From the NCBI GenBank assembly GCA_011523735.1, contig WTGB01000027.1, forward strand, positions 1-64,000: a DNA stretch of 64,000 nt. The letters are read 5' to 3'. Shown piece after piece: positions 1 to 8,826 of this stretch; position 1 is the first letter of the stretch, and each line of letters starts with the position of its first letter. Source of the stretch: Chloroflexota bacterium. GTDB taxonomy: Bacteria > Chloroflexota > Anaerolineae > Aggregatilineales > Phototrophicaceae. A model generated the notes under the pieces. That model was not told the DNA's origin and searched no databases. It was given only the letters and a program-made list of their open reading frames with translations. A program made the translations under genes and the position numbers.

Positions 1-5
1 ACCCT

Positions 6-61
6 AAATCCCTTCCCGCCATCTCTATGGCGAGCATCCCATGAAGAGGGAGGGATTTTTT
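6..61 (+). terminator. Rho-independent terminator of a gene left of the window
   Basis: AAATCCCT (6-13) pairs with AGGGATTT (51-58), and CCC (15-17) with GGG (48-50). An inner hairpin, CGCCAT/ATGGCG, lies at 17-32. Six T follow at 56-61 on the plus strand, so it should end a plus-strand transcript that enters from the left and converges on RNase J. On the minus strand no T tract follows. Confidence 0.65.
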
Positions 62-96
62 CATTCTGAAGCGTGTGACGCATTCAGCGTGAATAT

Positions 97-1758
97 TTAG
101 ACTTCATTGACGATGCTGAATATCATCGGACGGCGTTTCGTTTCGCTGTAGATGAGTTTGCTCAGGCTCTCTTCGACTGTACTTTGACGGCTCCCATTAA
201 GGTTGGGACGATTGCGATTCATGACTTGCGTGACTGTATTGCGAATCTGATCCAAGAAATCTTCGGCGTCCTTGAGATAGACAAAGCCGCGGGATACTAT
301 GCGCGGTTCTTCAACAAGCTTACCGCTGTCCCTATCGACGTTGACGCTGACCAGGACAAAACCATCTTTCGCCAGGATTTCGCGGTCGCGGATGACCGCC
401 CGCCCCACATCGCCCACACCACTGCCATCCACAAATACATAACCGCCTGGCTGCCTCTCAGCAACCTTGACGCCTGTGCTATCGAGCTCGACGGTGGTGC
501 CGTTTTCGATCACGGTGACATTTTCCGCCGCGATGCCGTTATCCACCGCGATTTTGGCGTGCTGATGCAGATGACGCACCTCGCCATGAACGGGGATCAG
601 GTTTTTGGGCTGGGTAAGGTTGAGCATGAGACGCATTTCTTCCTGGCAAGCGTGCCCGGAGACATGCACCGCTTCGATGGCGTCGTAGATCACATCGGCG
701 CCGCGTTCGATCAAGCGGTTGATGGTGCGGTAGACCATTTCTTCGTTGCCTGGGATGGGATGCGAGGAGAGGATGATGGTATCACCCTCGCGAACATCGA
801 GCTGACGATGGCGACCGCTGGCGAGCTTGCCCAATACGGCCGAGGGTTCGCCTTGGGAGCCGGTTACCATGAAGACGACTTTGTGGGGGGGCAATGCCTG
901 GGCCTGGCCGATATTCACGAGCATGTCGTCATCGACATCCAGATAGCCAAGCTTGCGCGCGATTTTGGCGTACTCGGACATGGTATAACCGGTGATGCAG
1001 ATCTTGCGCTTATGGTTGCGGGCAGCGTTTACAACTTGCTGGACACGGGAGATTAGAGAAGCGAAGGTGGCCACCATGATACGCCCATTGGCGCGGCGAA
1101 ATACCCGATCGAGGGCGCCATCTATGACCGCTTCGGATTCTGTCCAACCTGTCTTGTCGGAGTTGGTGCTATCGGCCAGCAGGAGGACAACCCCGCGCTG
1201 AGCGAAGCCAGCCAGCCGAGCATAGTCTGTCTTTCGGCCGTGGACCGGCGTGTTATCGAATTTGTAGTCGCCAGTGTGCACGACGACGCCATAGGGGGTG
1301 TTGATGCCGAAGCCGACGCAATCGGGGATGCTGTGACAGACATGAAAACTTTCCAGCTTGAAGGGACCAACGCGAATGGCGTCGCCGGCGTGAAATATAT
1401 GGATGTCGGTCGATTTGAGCAGGCGGGCGTTTTTCAGCTTAACTTGCAGCAGGCCGGCGGTAAGCGGCGTCGCGTACAGCGGCAGATCGGGAAAAGCCCT
1501 GGCAAGGTGCGTGACGGCGCCGATGTGGTCTTCGTGGCCGTGGGTGAAACAGATGCCATGCAGCTTGATATCGTCGCGTTCTTCGAGCCAGCGAAAATCC
1601 GGGATGATATAGTCGACGCCGTGCATGTCGTTGGCAGGGAACATGATGCCACAGTCGATCAAGAAACCGTCCCGGCCGAGTTCAAAGAGGGTCATGTTCT
1701 TGCCGATTTCCCCCAAACCACCGATTGGCGTGATTTTGAATTTAGGTTGTTTTGCCAT
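97..1758 (-). CDS. rnj: Ribonuclease J
   Basis: RNase J is a metallo-beta-lactamase/beta-CASP nuclease with endonuclease and 5'-3' exonuclease activity, used in mRNA decay and rRNA maturation. The 553-residue protein has the usual family length. It opens with an ITPIGGLGEIGKN segment, carries the zinc-binding HGHEDHIG motif near residue 75 and the HTGDYKFD motif near 160, and has GSQGEP and SGHA motifs of the beta-CASP half around 300-370. The C-terminal domain is present and ends at the window's left side. The ATG start follows a 216-base leader with two hairpins. A long open frame on the opposite strand is only its shadow. Confidence 0.96.
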   Translation of the reverse strand: MAKQPKFKITPIGGLGEIGKNMTLFELGRDGFLIDCGIMFPANDMHGVDYIIPDFRWLEERDDIKLHGICFTHGHEDHIGAVTHLARAFPDLPLYATPLTAGLLQVKLKNARLLKSTDIHIFHAGDAIRVGPFKLESFHVCHSIPDCVGFGINTPYGVVVHTGDYKFDNTPVHGRKTDYARLAGFAQRGVVLLLADSTNSDKTGWTESEAVIDGALDRVFRRANGRIMVATFASLISRVQQVVNAARNHKRKICITGYTMSEYAKIARKLGYLDVDDDMLVNIGQAQALPPHKVVFMVTGSQGEPSAVLGKLASGRHRQLDVREGDTIILSSHPIPGNEEMVYRTINRLIERGADVIYDAIEAVHVSGHACQEEMRLMLNLTQPKNLIPVHGEVRHLHQHAKIAVDNGIAAENVTVIENGTTVELDSTGVKVAERQPGGYVFVDGSGVGDVGRAVIRDREILAKDGFVLVSVNVDRDSGKLVEEPRIVSRGFVYLKDAEDFLDQIRNTVTQVMNRNRPNLNGSRQSTVEESLSKLIYSETKRRPMIFSIVNEV

Positions 1759-1783
1759 TTACTGTGAACTCCAAACTACAAAT

Positions 1784-1809
1784 GCCCGTTAGCGTGCGCA
1801 GAAACGGGC
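1784..1809 (-). other. Leader hairpin upstream of RNase J
   Basis: GCCCGTT (1784-1790) and AACGGGC (1803-1809) form a 7-bp stem 25 bases upstream of the RNase J start codon. A second perfect hairpin, CGTGCCT/AGGCACG with a 5-base loop, lies at 1888-1906. Neither is followed by a T tract on the minus strand, so they look like leader structures rather than terminators. A role in RNase J autoregulation is only a guess. Confidence 0.35.
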
Positions 1810-1974
1810 TTGAGAATCCGATATGGTATTGCGATGACAGATGACGATGTATGTTCTCCGTGGAAGATAAATCCAAATCTGCTTACACGTGCCTCCGTCA
1901 GGCACGACAATTTCGTTGGCAAGCTCTAAATCAGAGCGATTCTGCCGGCATTATATCATAAGCGGCTGCAGAAG

Positions 1975-3120
1975 TTAATCCCATTCTTCAAAGGCATGGA
2001 GCGTCGAGATCACTTCTTCCTGTTCGCTCGGGGTGAGATGGTAATGGAAGGGCAGCCGCAGCAGCCGGTCAGCCAAATCTTCAGTGACGGGGCAGTCGCC
2101 GAGTTTGCCGCCAAAACGTTTTCCCATTGCCGACAGGTGCAAGGGCAGGTAGTGGAATACGCTGAGAATCTCATGCTGCTTTAGATATGCAATTAGCGCG
2201 GAACGCACTTTCAAAGACGGCAATAGCAGATAAAACATATGGTAGGACTGCTCAATGCCAGGAGGCACGGTGGGCAATTGCGCGTTGTTCTTTGCCGCCC
2301 AAGAGGTTAAGCCATCGGCATAGCAGTGCCAGACCTGTCGACGACGCGCCTGAATGTCACTTGCCCGCTCAAATTGCGCCCAGAGATAGGCGGCCAGCAT
2401 GTCCGAAGGGAGATAGCTGGAGCCCAGGTCGACCCAGGTATATTTATCGACCTGGCCACGGAAAAAACGGCTGCGATTGGTGCCCTTTTCTCGGATTATT
2501 TCAGCGCGCTCAATCAGCCTCTCGTCATTGATCAGCAAGGCGCCACCCTCGCCGCAGGTGAAGTTTTTCGTTTCGTGAAAGCTCAGGGTGGCGAGTTCGC
2601 CGAATGTGCCTAGAAAGCGTCCATTGTAACGTGATAAGAACGCGTGGGCAGCGTCTTCAACGACGGCGATTCCATGCTGCCGAGCGAGAGCCATGATAAC
2701 GTCCATGTCGCAGGCGATGCCGGCATAGTGCACGAGGAGTATGGCTCTGGTTTTCCGGGTGATGAGGTCGGGCAATTGTCGCTCGTCGAGGTTAAGCGTA
2801 TCGGGACGGATATCGGCGAAGACGGGTTTGGCGCCGCGCAGGACAAAAGCGTTTACGCTCGAGACAAAGGTGAAGGATGGCACGATGACTTCGTCCCCCG
2901 GCTGAATATCAAGGAGGAGGGCCGCCATCTCCAACGCGTGGGTGCATGACGTGGTCAAGAGAGCCTTGCGCACACCCAGCGACTCTTCTAGGAAATGGTG
3001 GCATTTATGAGTATAGAGACCATCGCCAGAAATGTGCGAATTCGCAATGCTGTCGCTGATGTATTGGGTTTCGTAGCCCAGGCAAGTGGGCTTGTTAAAG
3101 GGAATGCGGAATCGGGTCAT
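1975..3120 (-). CDS. wecE: dTDP-4-amino-4,6-dideoxygalactose transaminase (WecE/RffA-like)
   Basis: PLP-dependent DegT/DnrJ/EryC1-type aminotransferase that would convert dTDP-4-keto-6-deoxyglucose to dTDP-4-amino-4,6-dideoxygalactose. The segments IPFNKP at the N-terminus, VPSFTFVSS, DAAHAF and SFHETKNFTCGEGG (with the PLP lysine in TKN) match the RffA branch. I start it at the ATG at 3120, which has AAGGA five bases upstream and gives 381 residues, close to the E. coli length. A longer frame to 3159 would overlap the preceding gene. It follows a WecD-like acetyltransferase, the next enzyme of the same sugar pathway, which supports the specific call. Confidence 0.88.
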   Translation of the reverse strand: MTRFRIPFNKPTCLGYETQYISDSIANSHISGDGLYTHKCHHFLEESLGVRKALLTTSCTHALEMAALLLDIQPGDEVIVPSFTFVSSVNAFVLRGAKPVFADIRPDTLNLDERQLPDLITRKTRAILLVHYAGIACDMDVIMALARQHGIAVVEDAAHAFLSRYNGRFLGTFGELATLSFHETKNFTCGEGGALLINDERLIERAEIIREKGTNRSRFFRGQVDKYTWVDLGSSYLPSDMLAAYLWAQFERASDIQARRRQVWHCYADGLTSWAAKNNAQLPTVPPGIEQSYHMFYLLLPSLKVRSALIAYLKQHEILSVFHYLPLHLSAMGKRFGGKLGDCPVTEDLADRLLRLPFHYHLTPSEQEEVISTLHAFEEWD

Positions 3121-3155
3121 CGCCGTCCTTAGGAAGTTGTGAAGGGCATCATAAA

Positions 3156-3899
3156 TCAATTAGTATTAGTAAACCATTTGTGGAACCACAATTCAACCGA
3201 GCGAGTCACGAAACCGCAGCGTTGGTAGAGTTTCTGCGCTGAAATGTTGCGTCCTTGAGTCACGACATTACAGCGGTCAAAGCCACCCTCATGGAACCAG
3301 CGAATGGCGTATTGAAGCATGCCACTGGCGCAGCCCATGCCGCGCGCGGAATCCGCCAAGCCAACCAAACCGATATTGCCTTCGCCAGCGGGACTATTCA
3401 AGTGACAAGTCACATATCCGACCGGGAGATCATCGAGTTCGGCGACCACGACCGCATTGGCAAAGTCAGTAGTGAAGCTTTTTTGCAACCAGGTCTGATA
3501 CATTTGCGAGGCTTTGCCACTGCCAAAGCGGCGATCGACGTAGAAGCGCGAGTGCAGATAGCTCGTCCTAGCTATTGGGATCAAAGCGCTGAGATCATCT
3601 TCGTGTCCGAGTCGGAACAAAACATTTTCTGCTTGTGCAATAGTAGGGATATTGTTGAAGCGTCCAGCAAGCGTCAGGCGAATATCGACGAGGTCAAAGC
3701 TGTTGGCTTGCAGAGTGGAAACAGTTTCCTGGTCGGCGGCGTCAGCGAGGAAATAGAGGCAATCGATGGCTTGGTCTTGACAAGCGACGAGCAACTCGCG
3801 GCAGGCGCCTGCATTAAGGCGGCGAGACACCGCGCGGGCAATGCGGAAGCCGAAGTGTGCCGAATCCCAAGGCAGGTAGGTCAATACGGGGCTGCTCAT
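3156..3899 (-). CDS. GNAT acetyltransferase, WecD/RffC-like
   Basis: This 247-residue protein probably N-acetylates dTDP-4-amino-4,6-dideoxygalactose to dTDP-Fuc4NAc. The opening segment LPWDSAHFGFRIAR is typical of the N-terminal half of RffC. The C-terminal GNAT fold has the acetyl-CoA loop GLADSARGMGCASGML near residues 180-195 and a final ISAQKLYQRCGFV segment. It overlaps the upstream glycosyltransferase by four bases and is followed 35 bases later by the WecE-like aminotransferase. The pair acts on the same nucleotide sugar, so function is inferred mainly from that pairing. No other enterobacterial-common-antigen genes are present. Confidence 0.78.
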   Translation of the reverse strand: MSSPVLTYLPWDSAHFGFRIARAVSRRLNAGACRELLVACQDQAIDCLYFLADAADQETVSTLQANSFDLVDIRLTLAGRFNNIPTIAQAENVLFRLGHEDDLSALIPIARTSYLHSRFYVDRRFGSGKASQMYQTWLQKSFTTDFANAVVVAELDDLPVGYVTCHLNSPAGEGNIGLVGLADSARGMGCASGMLQYAIRWFHEGGFDRCNVVTQGRNISAQKLYQRCGFVTRSVELWFHKWFTNTN

Positions 3900-4846
3900 A
3901 CTGGATCGGCTTCCATCTCTTCGGTCGATTCCTTCACGATATAAACGGGTCGATCCATGATACGCAGGTGCATCCGCGCCAGGTATTCGCCGATTATGCC
4001 CAAGGCGAACATCTGCGCGCCGGCGAATATGGCAATCAATGATGCGGTGAAGGTGAAACCGGGCACTTCAAAGCGGAAGGCGAACAATTGGCTCAAGACG
4101 ATGTAAACCAGAATTATGCAGCCGAAGGCCGTCATAAGGAGACCGAGGGCGCTGGCGAAGCGCAAAGGCAGTGTGCTGAAGCCCGTAATCATGTTGAAGG
4201 CATGGGTAATCAGCTTGCCAAAGGTGTAATTGGACTCCCCGATGGTTCGGGGGGCATGTGGTGTAGAGACTGCCGCAAACCTAGTAGTTGACCAAGTCAG
4301 CAAGACGTCAATATTTACTAGCGGACCGCGGAAGTCCGCAAAGGAATCTCGCAACCTGGCGCGAAAAACACGGAATGCGCTGACCTTGCGCGCAGTTTCG
4401 GCGCCCATGGCGCCTTGCAGAGCAAGCTTGGTCGACAGCGAGGCGATGTTTCTAAGAAGTCCATGCTGTTCTTTTTCGGGAGAACCGTAGACCACGTCAT
4501 AACCTTCTTCAAGTTTGGCAAGCAAATCCTTAATATGTTGGGGCGGATGCTGCAAATCATCATCCATCGTCACGATAACTTCGTGGCGCGCGGCGCGGAT
4601 GCCACACAAGACGGCATTATGTTGCCCGAAGTTTCGCATGAGCTTATAACCACGGACAAAGGCGTATTTGGTCGACAAGATTTGAATGACGTTCCAACTG
4701 TTATCCCCGCCGTCGTCCTCTACCAGGATCACTTCGTAAACTTTGGCGAGAGTTGGCAATTCTTGCGCCAGTTCCTCGACAAGCGAAGCGATACTGTTCT
4801 GACTGCGATAAACGGGGATAACAACCGATACAGAAGACATCGACAT
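3896..4846 (-). CDS. Family 2 glycosyltransferase, polyprenyl-phosphate type
   Basis: Membrane-attached GT-A glycosyltransferase resembling ArnC/GtrB/DPM1-type enzymes that move a sugar from a nucleotide to polyprenyl phosphate. VSVVIPVYRSQNSI opens the domain, EDDGG and TMDDDLQHPP are the nucleotide/metal motifs, and two C-terminal hydrophobic segments (about residues 225-295) anchor it. It is the first gene of a tightly overlapping three-gene unit with the WecD- and WecE-like enzymes, so Fuc4NAc or a related aminosugar may be its donor. The start is uncertain: TTG at 4858 and ATGs at 4846 and 4840 are all possible. Confidence 0.85.
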   Translation of the reverse strand: MSMSSVSVVIPVYRSQNSIASLVEELAQELPTLAKVYEVILVEDDGGDNSWNVIQILSTKYAFVRGYKLMRNFGQHNAVLCGIRAARHEVIVTMDDDLQHPPQHIKDLLAKLEEGYDVVYGSPEKEQHGLLRNIASLSTKLALQGAMGAETARKVSAFRVFRARLRDSFADFRGPLVNIDVLLTWSTTRFAAVSTPHAPRTIGESNYTFGKLITHAFNMITGFSTLPLRFASALGLLMTAFGCIILVYIVLSQLFAFRFEVPGFTFTASLIAIFAGAQMFALGIIGEYLARMHLRIMDRPVYIVKESTEEMEADPV

Positions 4847-5162
4847 CACCAGGCTCAAAGCGCTTTCGCGAACTGGTTAAAACCGCTGCTATACTAACTT
4901 GGCCGGCGGGGAAAATGTCTGCCTCGCTCCCATTCCAAACGTTTGTACAGAAACAAACTGTCACAGGCCGGGGCAAGCGCTTAGTCCGACGGCATGCTTG
5001 ATTGTGTTGCAGATTTACCCAGATCGCAAGCCGAGACACACTGAAACCAGCTGATTTCCAGATTCTCTGGTTCGCTGTGACAAGACGATTTATATGACTG
5101 CGAATTATGATATAATTCCGCGGATTGACGTAACGCGGCGATGAAAAGGAGAGCAGCGAGTA
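4847..5162. other. Intergenic region between divergent genes
   Basis: This stretch of about 300 bases separates the minus-strand sugar operon from icd. A TATAAT lies at 5111-5116, about 45 bases before the icd start, and is a good -10 candidate, but no convincing -35 sits 16-18 bases upstream. AAGGAG just before 5163 is the icd ribosome-binding site. I see no RNA gene, repeat or small coding region in the rest. Confidence 0.5.
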
Positions 5163-6419
5163 ATGGCTTACGACAAGATCAAGGCGCCCGACACTGGAGA
5201 GAAAATCAGCTTTAGCCAGGGCAAGATGCAAGTGCCAGACAACCCGATACTGCTATTCATCGAGGGTGACGGCATTGGCTACGACATTATGACAGCGAGC
5301 AAGCGGATATGGGATGCGGCAATTGCGAAGGCATACGGCGGCAAGCGTCAGGTCTCCTGGATGGAAGTGTACGCCGGTGAAAAGGCGGCTGGGGTTTATG
5401 ATGGCGATTATATGCCGGAGGAGACTTTTGAGGCGTTTCGTGAGTTCAAAGTGGGGATCAAAGGACCCCTGACCACGCCGGTCGGGGGCGGTTTCCGCAG
5501 CTTGAATGTGACCTTGCGGCAAGTCCTTGACTTGTATAGCTGTGTGCGTCCTGTACGCTGGTATGCCGGCGTGCCCAGCCCTTTGAGGCACCCGGAGGAT
5601 GTGGATGTCGTTATTTTCCGCGAAAACACGGAAGACACCTACGCGGGCATCGAATACGAATCGGGCACGGAAGAAAACCGGAAGCTGGCGGCATTCTTGC
5701 GGGATGAGATGGGCGCGGTGAATTTCTTTGAGGATGCTGGATTGGGCATTAAGCCGATAAGCCCTTTTGGCAGCAAACGCCTGATACGCGCCGCTATCCA
5801 ATATGCGATTGATCGCGGGCGAAGCAGTGTGACGCTGGTGCATAAGGGCAATATACAGAAGTTCACCGAAGGCGCCTTTCAGAAGTGGGGATATGAATTG
5901 GCGAAGGAAGAATTCCCCGAGCAGACGATTTCTTGGGATGAGGCGGCGGCCGCACACGATGGCAATGTGCCGAACGGGAAGATTTTGATCCAAGACACGA
6001 TTGCCGATATCATGTTCCAGAAGATGCTGCTGAGACCGCGCGAGCATGACGTCATCGCCACTACGAACCTCAATGGCGACTACCTGAGCGATGCGCTTGC
6101 GGCTGAAGTTGGTGGCGTTGGCATCGCGCCGGGGGCGAACATAGGCGACGAGATCGCATTGTTCGAGGCGACGCATGGCACGGCGCCGAAGTATACCAAT
6201 TTGGACATGGTCAACCCCGGTTCGCTGCTCTTCAGCGGTGTAATGATGCTCGAGCATTTGAATTGGTTCGAGGCGGCGGACCTGATTACGCGAGCCTATG
6301 AGAAGACGATCGAGCAGCGCTACGTCACTTACGATTTCGCGCGTCAGATGGAGAATGCGACGAAAGTGGCGACGAGCGAGTTTGCGACTCGCATCATTGA
6401 GAATATGGATGCTGTATAG
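5163..6419 (+). CDS. icd: Isocitrate dehydrogenase (NADP+)
   Basis: TCA-cycle enzyme converting isocitrate to 2-oxoglutarate and CO2 with NADPH production. The 418-residue protein is colinear with the E. coli-type homodimeric enzyme: FIEGDGIG near residue 33, the substrate loop [10 protein letters not shown] with Ser113 at the position phosphorylated in E. coli, the [12 protein letters not shown] metal-binding region, and [10 protein letters not shown], whose Lys-Tyr pair indicates NADP rather than NAD. It even ends in the characteristic IIENM segment. The ATG has AAGGAG upstream. It is transcribed alone and ends at a strong hairpin. The open frame on the opposite strand is a shadow. Confidence 0.97.
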   Translation: MAYDKIKAPDTGEKISFSQGKMQVPDNPILLFIEGDGIGYDIMTASKRIWDAAIAKAYGGKRQVSWMEVYAGEKAAGVYDGDYMPEETFEAFREFKVGIKGPLTTPVGGGFRSLNVTLRQVLDLYSCVRPVRWYAGVPSPLRHPEDVDVVIFRENTEDTYAGIEYESGTEENRKLAAFLRDEMGAVNFFEDAGLGIKPISPFGSKRLIRAAIQYAIDRGRSSVTLVHKGNIQKFTEGAFQKWGYELAKEEFPEQTISWDEAAAAHDGNVPNGKILIQDTIADIMFQKMLLRPREHDVIATTNLNGDYLSDALAAEVGGVGIAPGANIGDEIALFEATHGTAPKYTNLDMVNPGSLLFSGVMMLEHLNWFEAADLITRAYEKTIEQRYVTYDFARQMENATKVATSEFATRIIENMDAV

Positions 6420-6441
6420 TTGAGGCAGTACGGCCGAATTC

Positions 6442-6476
6442 AAAAGAGCGATCTGGTGAGTCGCTCTTTTCATTTT
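6442..6476 (+). terminator. Bidirectional terminator between icd and arsC
   Basis: AAAAGAGCGA (6442-6451) and TCGCTCTTTT (6461-6470) form a perfect 10-bp stem with a 9-base loop. The T-rich side faces icd, and the A-rich arm becomes a T tract on the other strand, so it can also serve the convergent arsC transcript. Confidence 0.85.
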
Positions 6477-6488
6477 GGGGCGCTGATT

Positions 6489-6938
6489 TTACGTTGTAGT
6501 AGGGAAGCAATGCGACTGAATGACGGTCCTGAGCCAGTCGAGCAGTTTCACTTCCAAGCCATTTCGCACATCAATGAAGGAGCGGAGAACGGCGGCGTCA
6601 TCCCCGACGGCGGCGGCTGGATCGGTGAAGCTCCAGTGGATCCGCTGGGCGGGACCAGGGAAAACCGGGCAGTTTTCGGCGGCGTTGTCGCAGACCGTCA
6701 TTACGAAGTCGAAAGCGGTGTCCAGATACTGCCGCAAGTGGTCGGAGCTATGGCTGGTGATATCGATGCCTCGCTCGCTCATGGCCTGAATCGCAAATGG
6801 ATTGACGCTAGAGGGCTTGGCGCCGGCGCTGTAGACCTCGATTGTGTCGCCAGCGAGATGACGCAGCAAGCCTTCGCCCATCTGGGAACGGGCGGAGTTT
6901 GCCGTGCAGAGGATAAGGACCTTTAACTTTTCGCTCAT
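6489..6938 (-). CDS. arsC: Arsenate reductase, low-molecular-weight phosphatase family
   Basis: Cytosolic reductase of arsenate to arsenite, thioredoxin-coupled type. The P-loop CTANSARSQ (CX5R, residues 11-17) carries the first catalytic cysteine. The TVCDNAAENCPVFPG segment near residue 82 supplies the two further cysteines of the disulfide relay, which separates it from plain tyrosine phosphatases. Length (149 residues) fits. AAAGGGG lies before the ATG. It follows modB on the same strand with only a 35-base gap, so it may be cotranscribed with the molybdate genes; no arsenite pump or ArsR lies nearby. Confidence 0.9.
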   Translation of the reverse strand: MSEKLKVLILCTANSARSQMGEGLLRHLAGDTIEVYSAGAKPSSVNPFAIQAMSERGIDITSHSSDHLRQYLDTAFDFVMTVCDNAAENCPVFPGPAQRIHWSFTDPAAAVGDDAAVLRSFIDVRNGLEVKLLDWLRTVIQSHCFPTTT

Positions 6939-6973
6939 GTTGCCCCTTTCTATCTCGACCTAGTCAGGTCTGT

Positions 6974-7807
6974 TTAGCGAGTCAGTCGGTCTTGGGCGCG
7001 GGCGAGGGCTTGGGAGAGGAAGAGAGCGAACATCGCCAGCACGATTAGAATCAAGCCTGTCCAAATGGCAGCGTCAATGTCGCGCTCGAAGATGCTGTAA
7101 ACAAGAAGCGGCATCGTTTGCGTTTTGCCTTGCAGGTTGCCAGCGAAGAGGATCGTGGCGCCGAATTCGCCGAGGGCGCGCGCCCAGCTTAGAATCATGC
7201 CGGAGATCAAAGCCCGCCAGGCAATCGGCAAGATGATGTACCAGAACATCAGCCAGCCATAGGCGCCATCTACGCGAGCGGCATCTTCGATTTCAGTCGC
7301 GATGCCGGCAAAGCCAACCTGAGCCGAGCGAATGTAAAAGGGCGCGGAGATAAAGAACTGCGCGATGATGACCGCCAGGATGGAAAACGGAATGACGATG
7401 CCGGCATCAGCCAACAGGGAGCCGATGGCGCCTGTTCGGCCGAATGTGAGCAGCAGCGCTAAGCCAGCGACTGCGGGTGGCATGACGATGGGCAATTCGA
7501 TGAACAAGCTGACAAAACGTTTGCCCCTGAAGTTATAGCGTGAAAGCATAAAAGCTAGCGGCGTACCGAGGATAGCGGTCAGGCAGACGACGGCAGTAGT
7601 GGAAGCGAAGCTCAAAAGTGTGGCGGAGAAGATAGTTGCGGAATCGGGCAATCCTTCCCAGGCGCGCGAGCTTATGCCGCGAGCGAGCAAGACCAGTACA
7701 GGTGCCGCTAAGAGCAGGAATGCGAAGGCGCTAACGGCAAAGACAAGCAGTCTATCCGCCGAGAGATTTTGGCGCTGTGCAGTGTTTATGCGGCGTTTCG
7801 GCGCCAT
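6974..7807 (-). CDS. modB: Molybdate ABC transporter permease
   Basis: Inner-membrane permease of a molybdate/tungstate importer, 277 residues with about five to six membrane segments. The cytoplasmic EAA loop is visible as EIEDAARVDGAYGWLMF, and ELPIVMPPAVAGLALLL and SWARALGEFGATILFAGN are typical of ModB. I chose the ATG at 7807 (MAPKRR); the frame stays open to 7909, but the added residues are basic and unrelated to the family. With this start the gene overlaps the end of modA by 56 bases, suggesting translational coupling. No modC ATPase is adjacent. Confidence 0.9.
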   Translation of the reverse strand: MAPKRRINTAQRQNLSADRLLVFAVSAFAFLLLAAPVLVLLARGISSRAWEGLPDSATIFSATLLSFASTTAVVCLTAILGTPLAFMLSRYNFRGKRFVSLFIELPIVMPPAVAGLALLLTFGRTGAIGSLLADAGIVIPFSILAVIIAQFFISAPFYIRSAQVGFAGIATEIEDAARVDGAYGWLMFWYIILPIAWRALISGMILSWARALGEFGATILFAGNLQGKTQTMPLLVYSIFERDIDAAIWTGLILIVLAMFALFLSQALARAQDRLTR

Positions 7808-8651
7808 CGTCAGTTTCAAGCGTAGGCTCCGGCGTTTGATCTTCTGATGGAATATCCGTAAGTATAGCAGGTGAACAAAAGCCGTATTCGGCGAATATGG
7901 GCTTGGCATCCTGCGAGAGGATGAATCCGATAAACTTCAAAGTAAGTTTCATGTTCGCTGCGCCGGAGAGGGGAGCAATGGGGTAGGACGCGAGTTGATT
8001 GTGCGCCGGTTCGATTTCGATCATGCGCAATTTTTCAGCGACATCGCCGATCGCGTCGGACTGATAGACGATGCCGGCGTCGGCTTCGCCAAGCGCGATG
8101 CGGGTCACGACCTGGCGGACGTTGCTCTCTTCCGATACGAGGTTTTGCATAACCCGGTCGAAGAACTCATCGCCGTATATATCGTTGTGAGAGGCGAGCA
8201 TGGCGTCGGTGTAAGCACGGATAGGCGTGCCTGGCGCAGCCAGAACGAGCAGGACAGACTCGTTAGTCAAGTCCTTGACGGATGCGATTTCGGCGGGATT
8301 ATCAGCCGGGGCGATCAACACAAGTTGATTGTGCGCGAAAATCTCGACCGCGTCGGCCGAAATCAAGCCGCTATCTACAACCAGGTCCATTTGGAGTTCG
8401 TTCGCACTGGCAAAGATATCGGCGGGAGCGCCCTGGATTAGCTGAGCAGCCAGAGTCGACGAACTGGAGAAATTCAAAAGGATCTCAACATCAGGATTAG
8501 CTTCGACGAAGGCGGTGCGAAGACTTTCGAAGACATCGGTCAAGGAAGTCGCGGCGAAAACCGTCAGATTTTGGCGCGCGCTGTCTTGGGCGTGAATGCC
8601 GCAGACCGGAGCAAGCAGGATCAAGAGCATGATGACCAGCCGGTAGCGCAT
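7752..8651 (-). CDS. modA: Molybdate ABC transporter substrate-binding protein
   Basis: Exported oxyanion-binding protein, 299 residues. A signal peptide covers about residues 1-22. The mature part begins with LTVFAATSLTDVFESL, the ModA ligand region, and continues with NFSSSSTLAAQLIQGAPADIFASA and the GEADAGIVYQSDA segment. The ATG at 8651 is preferred over an upstream TTG because GGGGAG lies six bases before it. The protein carries an unusual acidic C-terminal tail of about 45 residues past the normal family end (YGF), and this tail is what overlaps modB. Confidence 0.92.
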   Translation of the reverse strand: MRYRLVIMLLILLAPVCGIHAQDSARQNLTVFAATSLTDVFESLRTAFVEANPDVEILLNFSSSSTLAAQLIQGAPADIFASANELQMDLVVDSGLISADAVEIFAHNQLVLIAPADNPAEIASVKDLTNESVLLVLAAPGTPIRAYTDAMLASHNDIYGDEFFDRVMQNLVSEESNVRQVVTRIALGEADAGIVYQSDAIGDVAEKLRMIEIEPAHNQLASYPIAPLSGAANMKLTLKFIGFILSQDAKPIFAEYGFCSPAILTDIPSEDQTPEPTLETDDGAETPHKHCTAPKSLGG

Positions 8652-8680
8652 TTGCAACTCCCCATAATTGAGTCAACATG

Positions 8681-8700
8681 ATATGCCATGACAGACATAT
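8681..8700. promoter_or_regulatory. Inverted repeat upstream of modA
   Basis: ATATG at 8681-8685 and CATAT at 8696-8700 form a perfect inverted repeat with a 10-base spacer, 30 bases before the modA start. The position fits an operator or promoter element. It is not a recognisable ModE box. Confidence 0.3.
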
Positions 8701-8826
8701 TGCAAGCGTCACGCAAGCCCATCCCGTTGTACGCTTGAGCTTCGATCAGCCGACGCTTGTTCAACGTTCTCTTGAATGCGCCCTGGAATCCATTATGTTA
8801 TGTGATAAGAGGCACTTGAGGTCATC

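Noticed and set aside
184-1056. Long open frame of about 290 codons on the plus strand opposite RNase J
   Set aside because: It is the antisense shadow of a clear RNase J gene; its translation has no domain, and high GC makes such frames common here.
5253-6473. Long minus-strand frame opposite icd
   Set aside because: Codon-bias shadow of the well-supported isocitrate dehydrogenase; the translation is Arg/His/Leu-rich and unlike any family.
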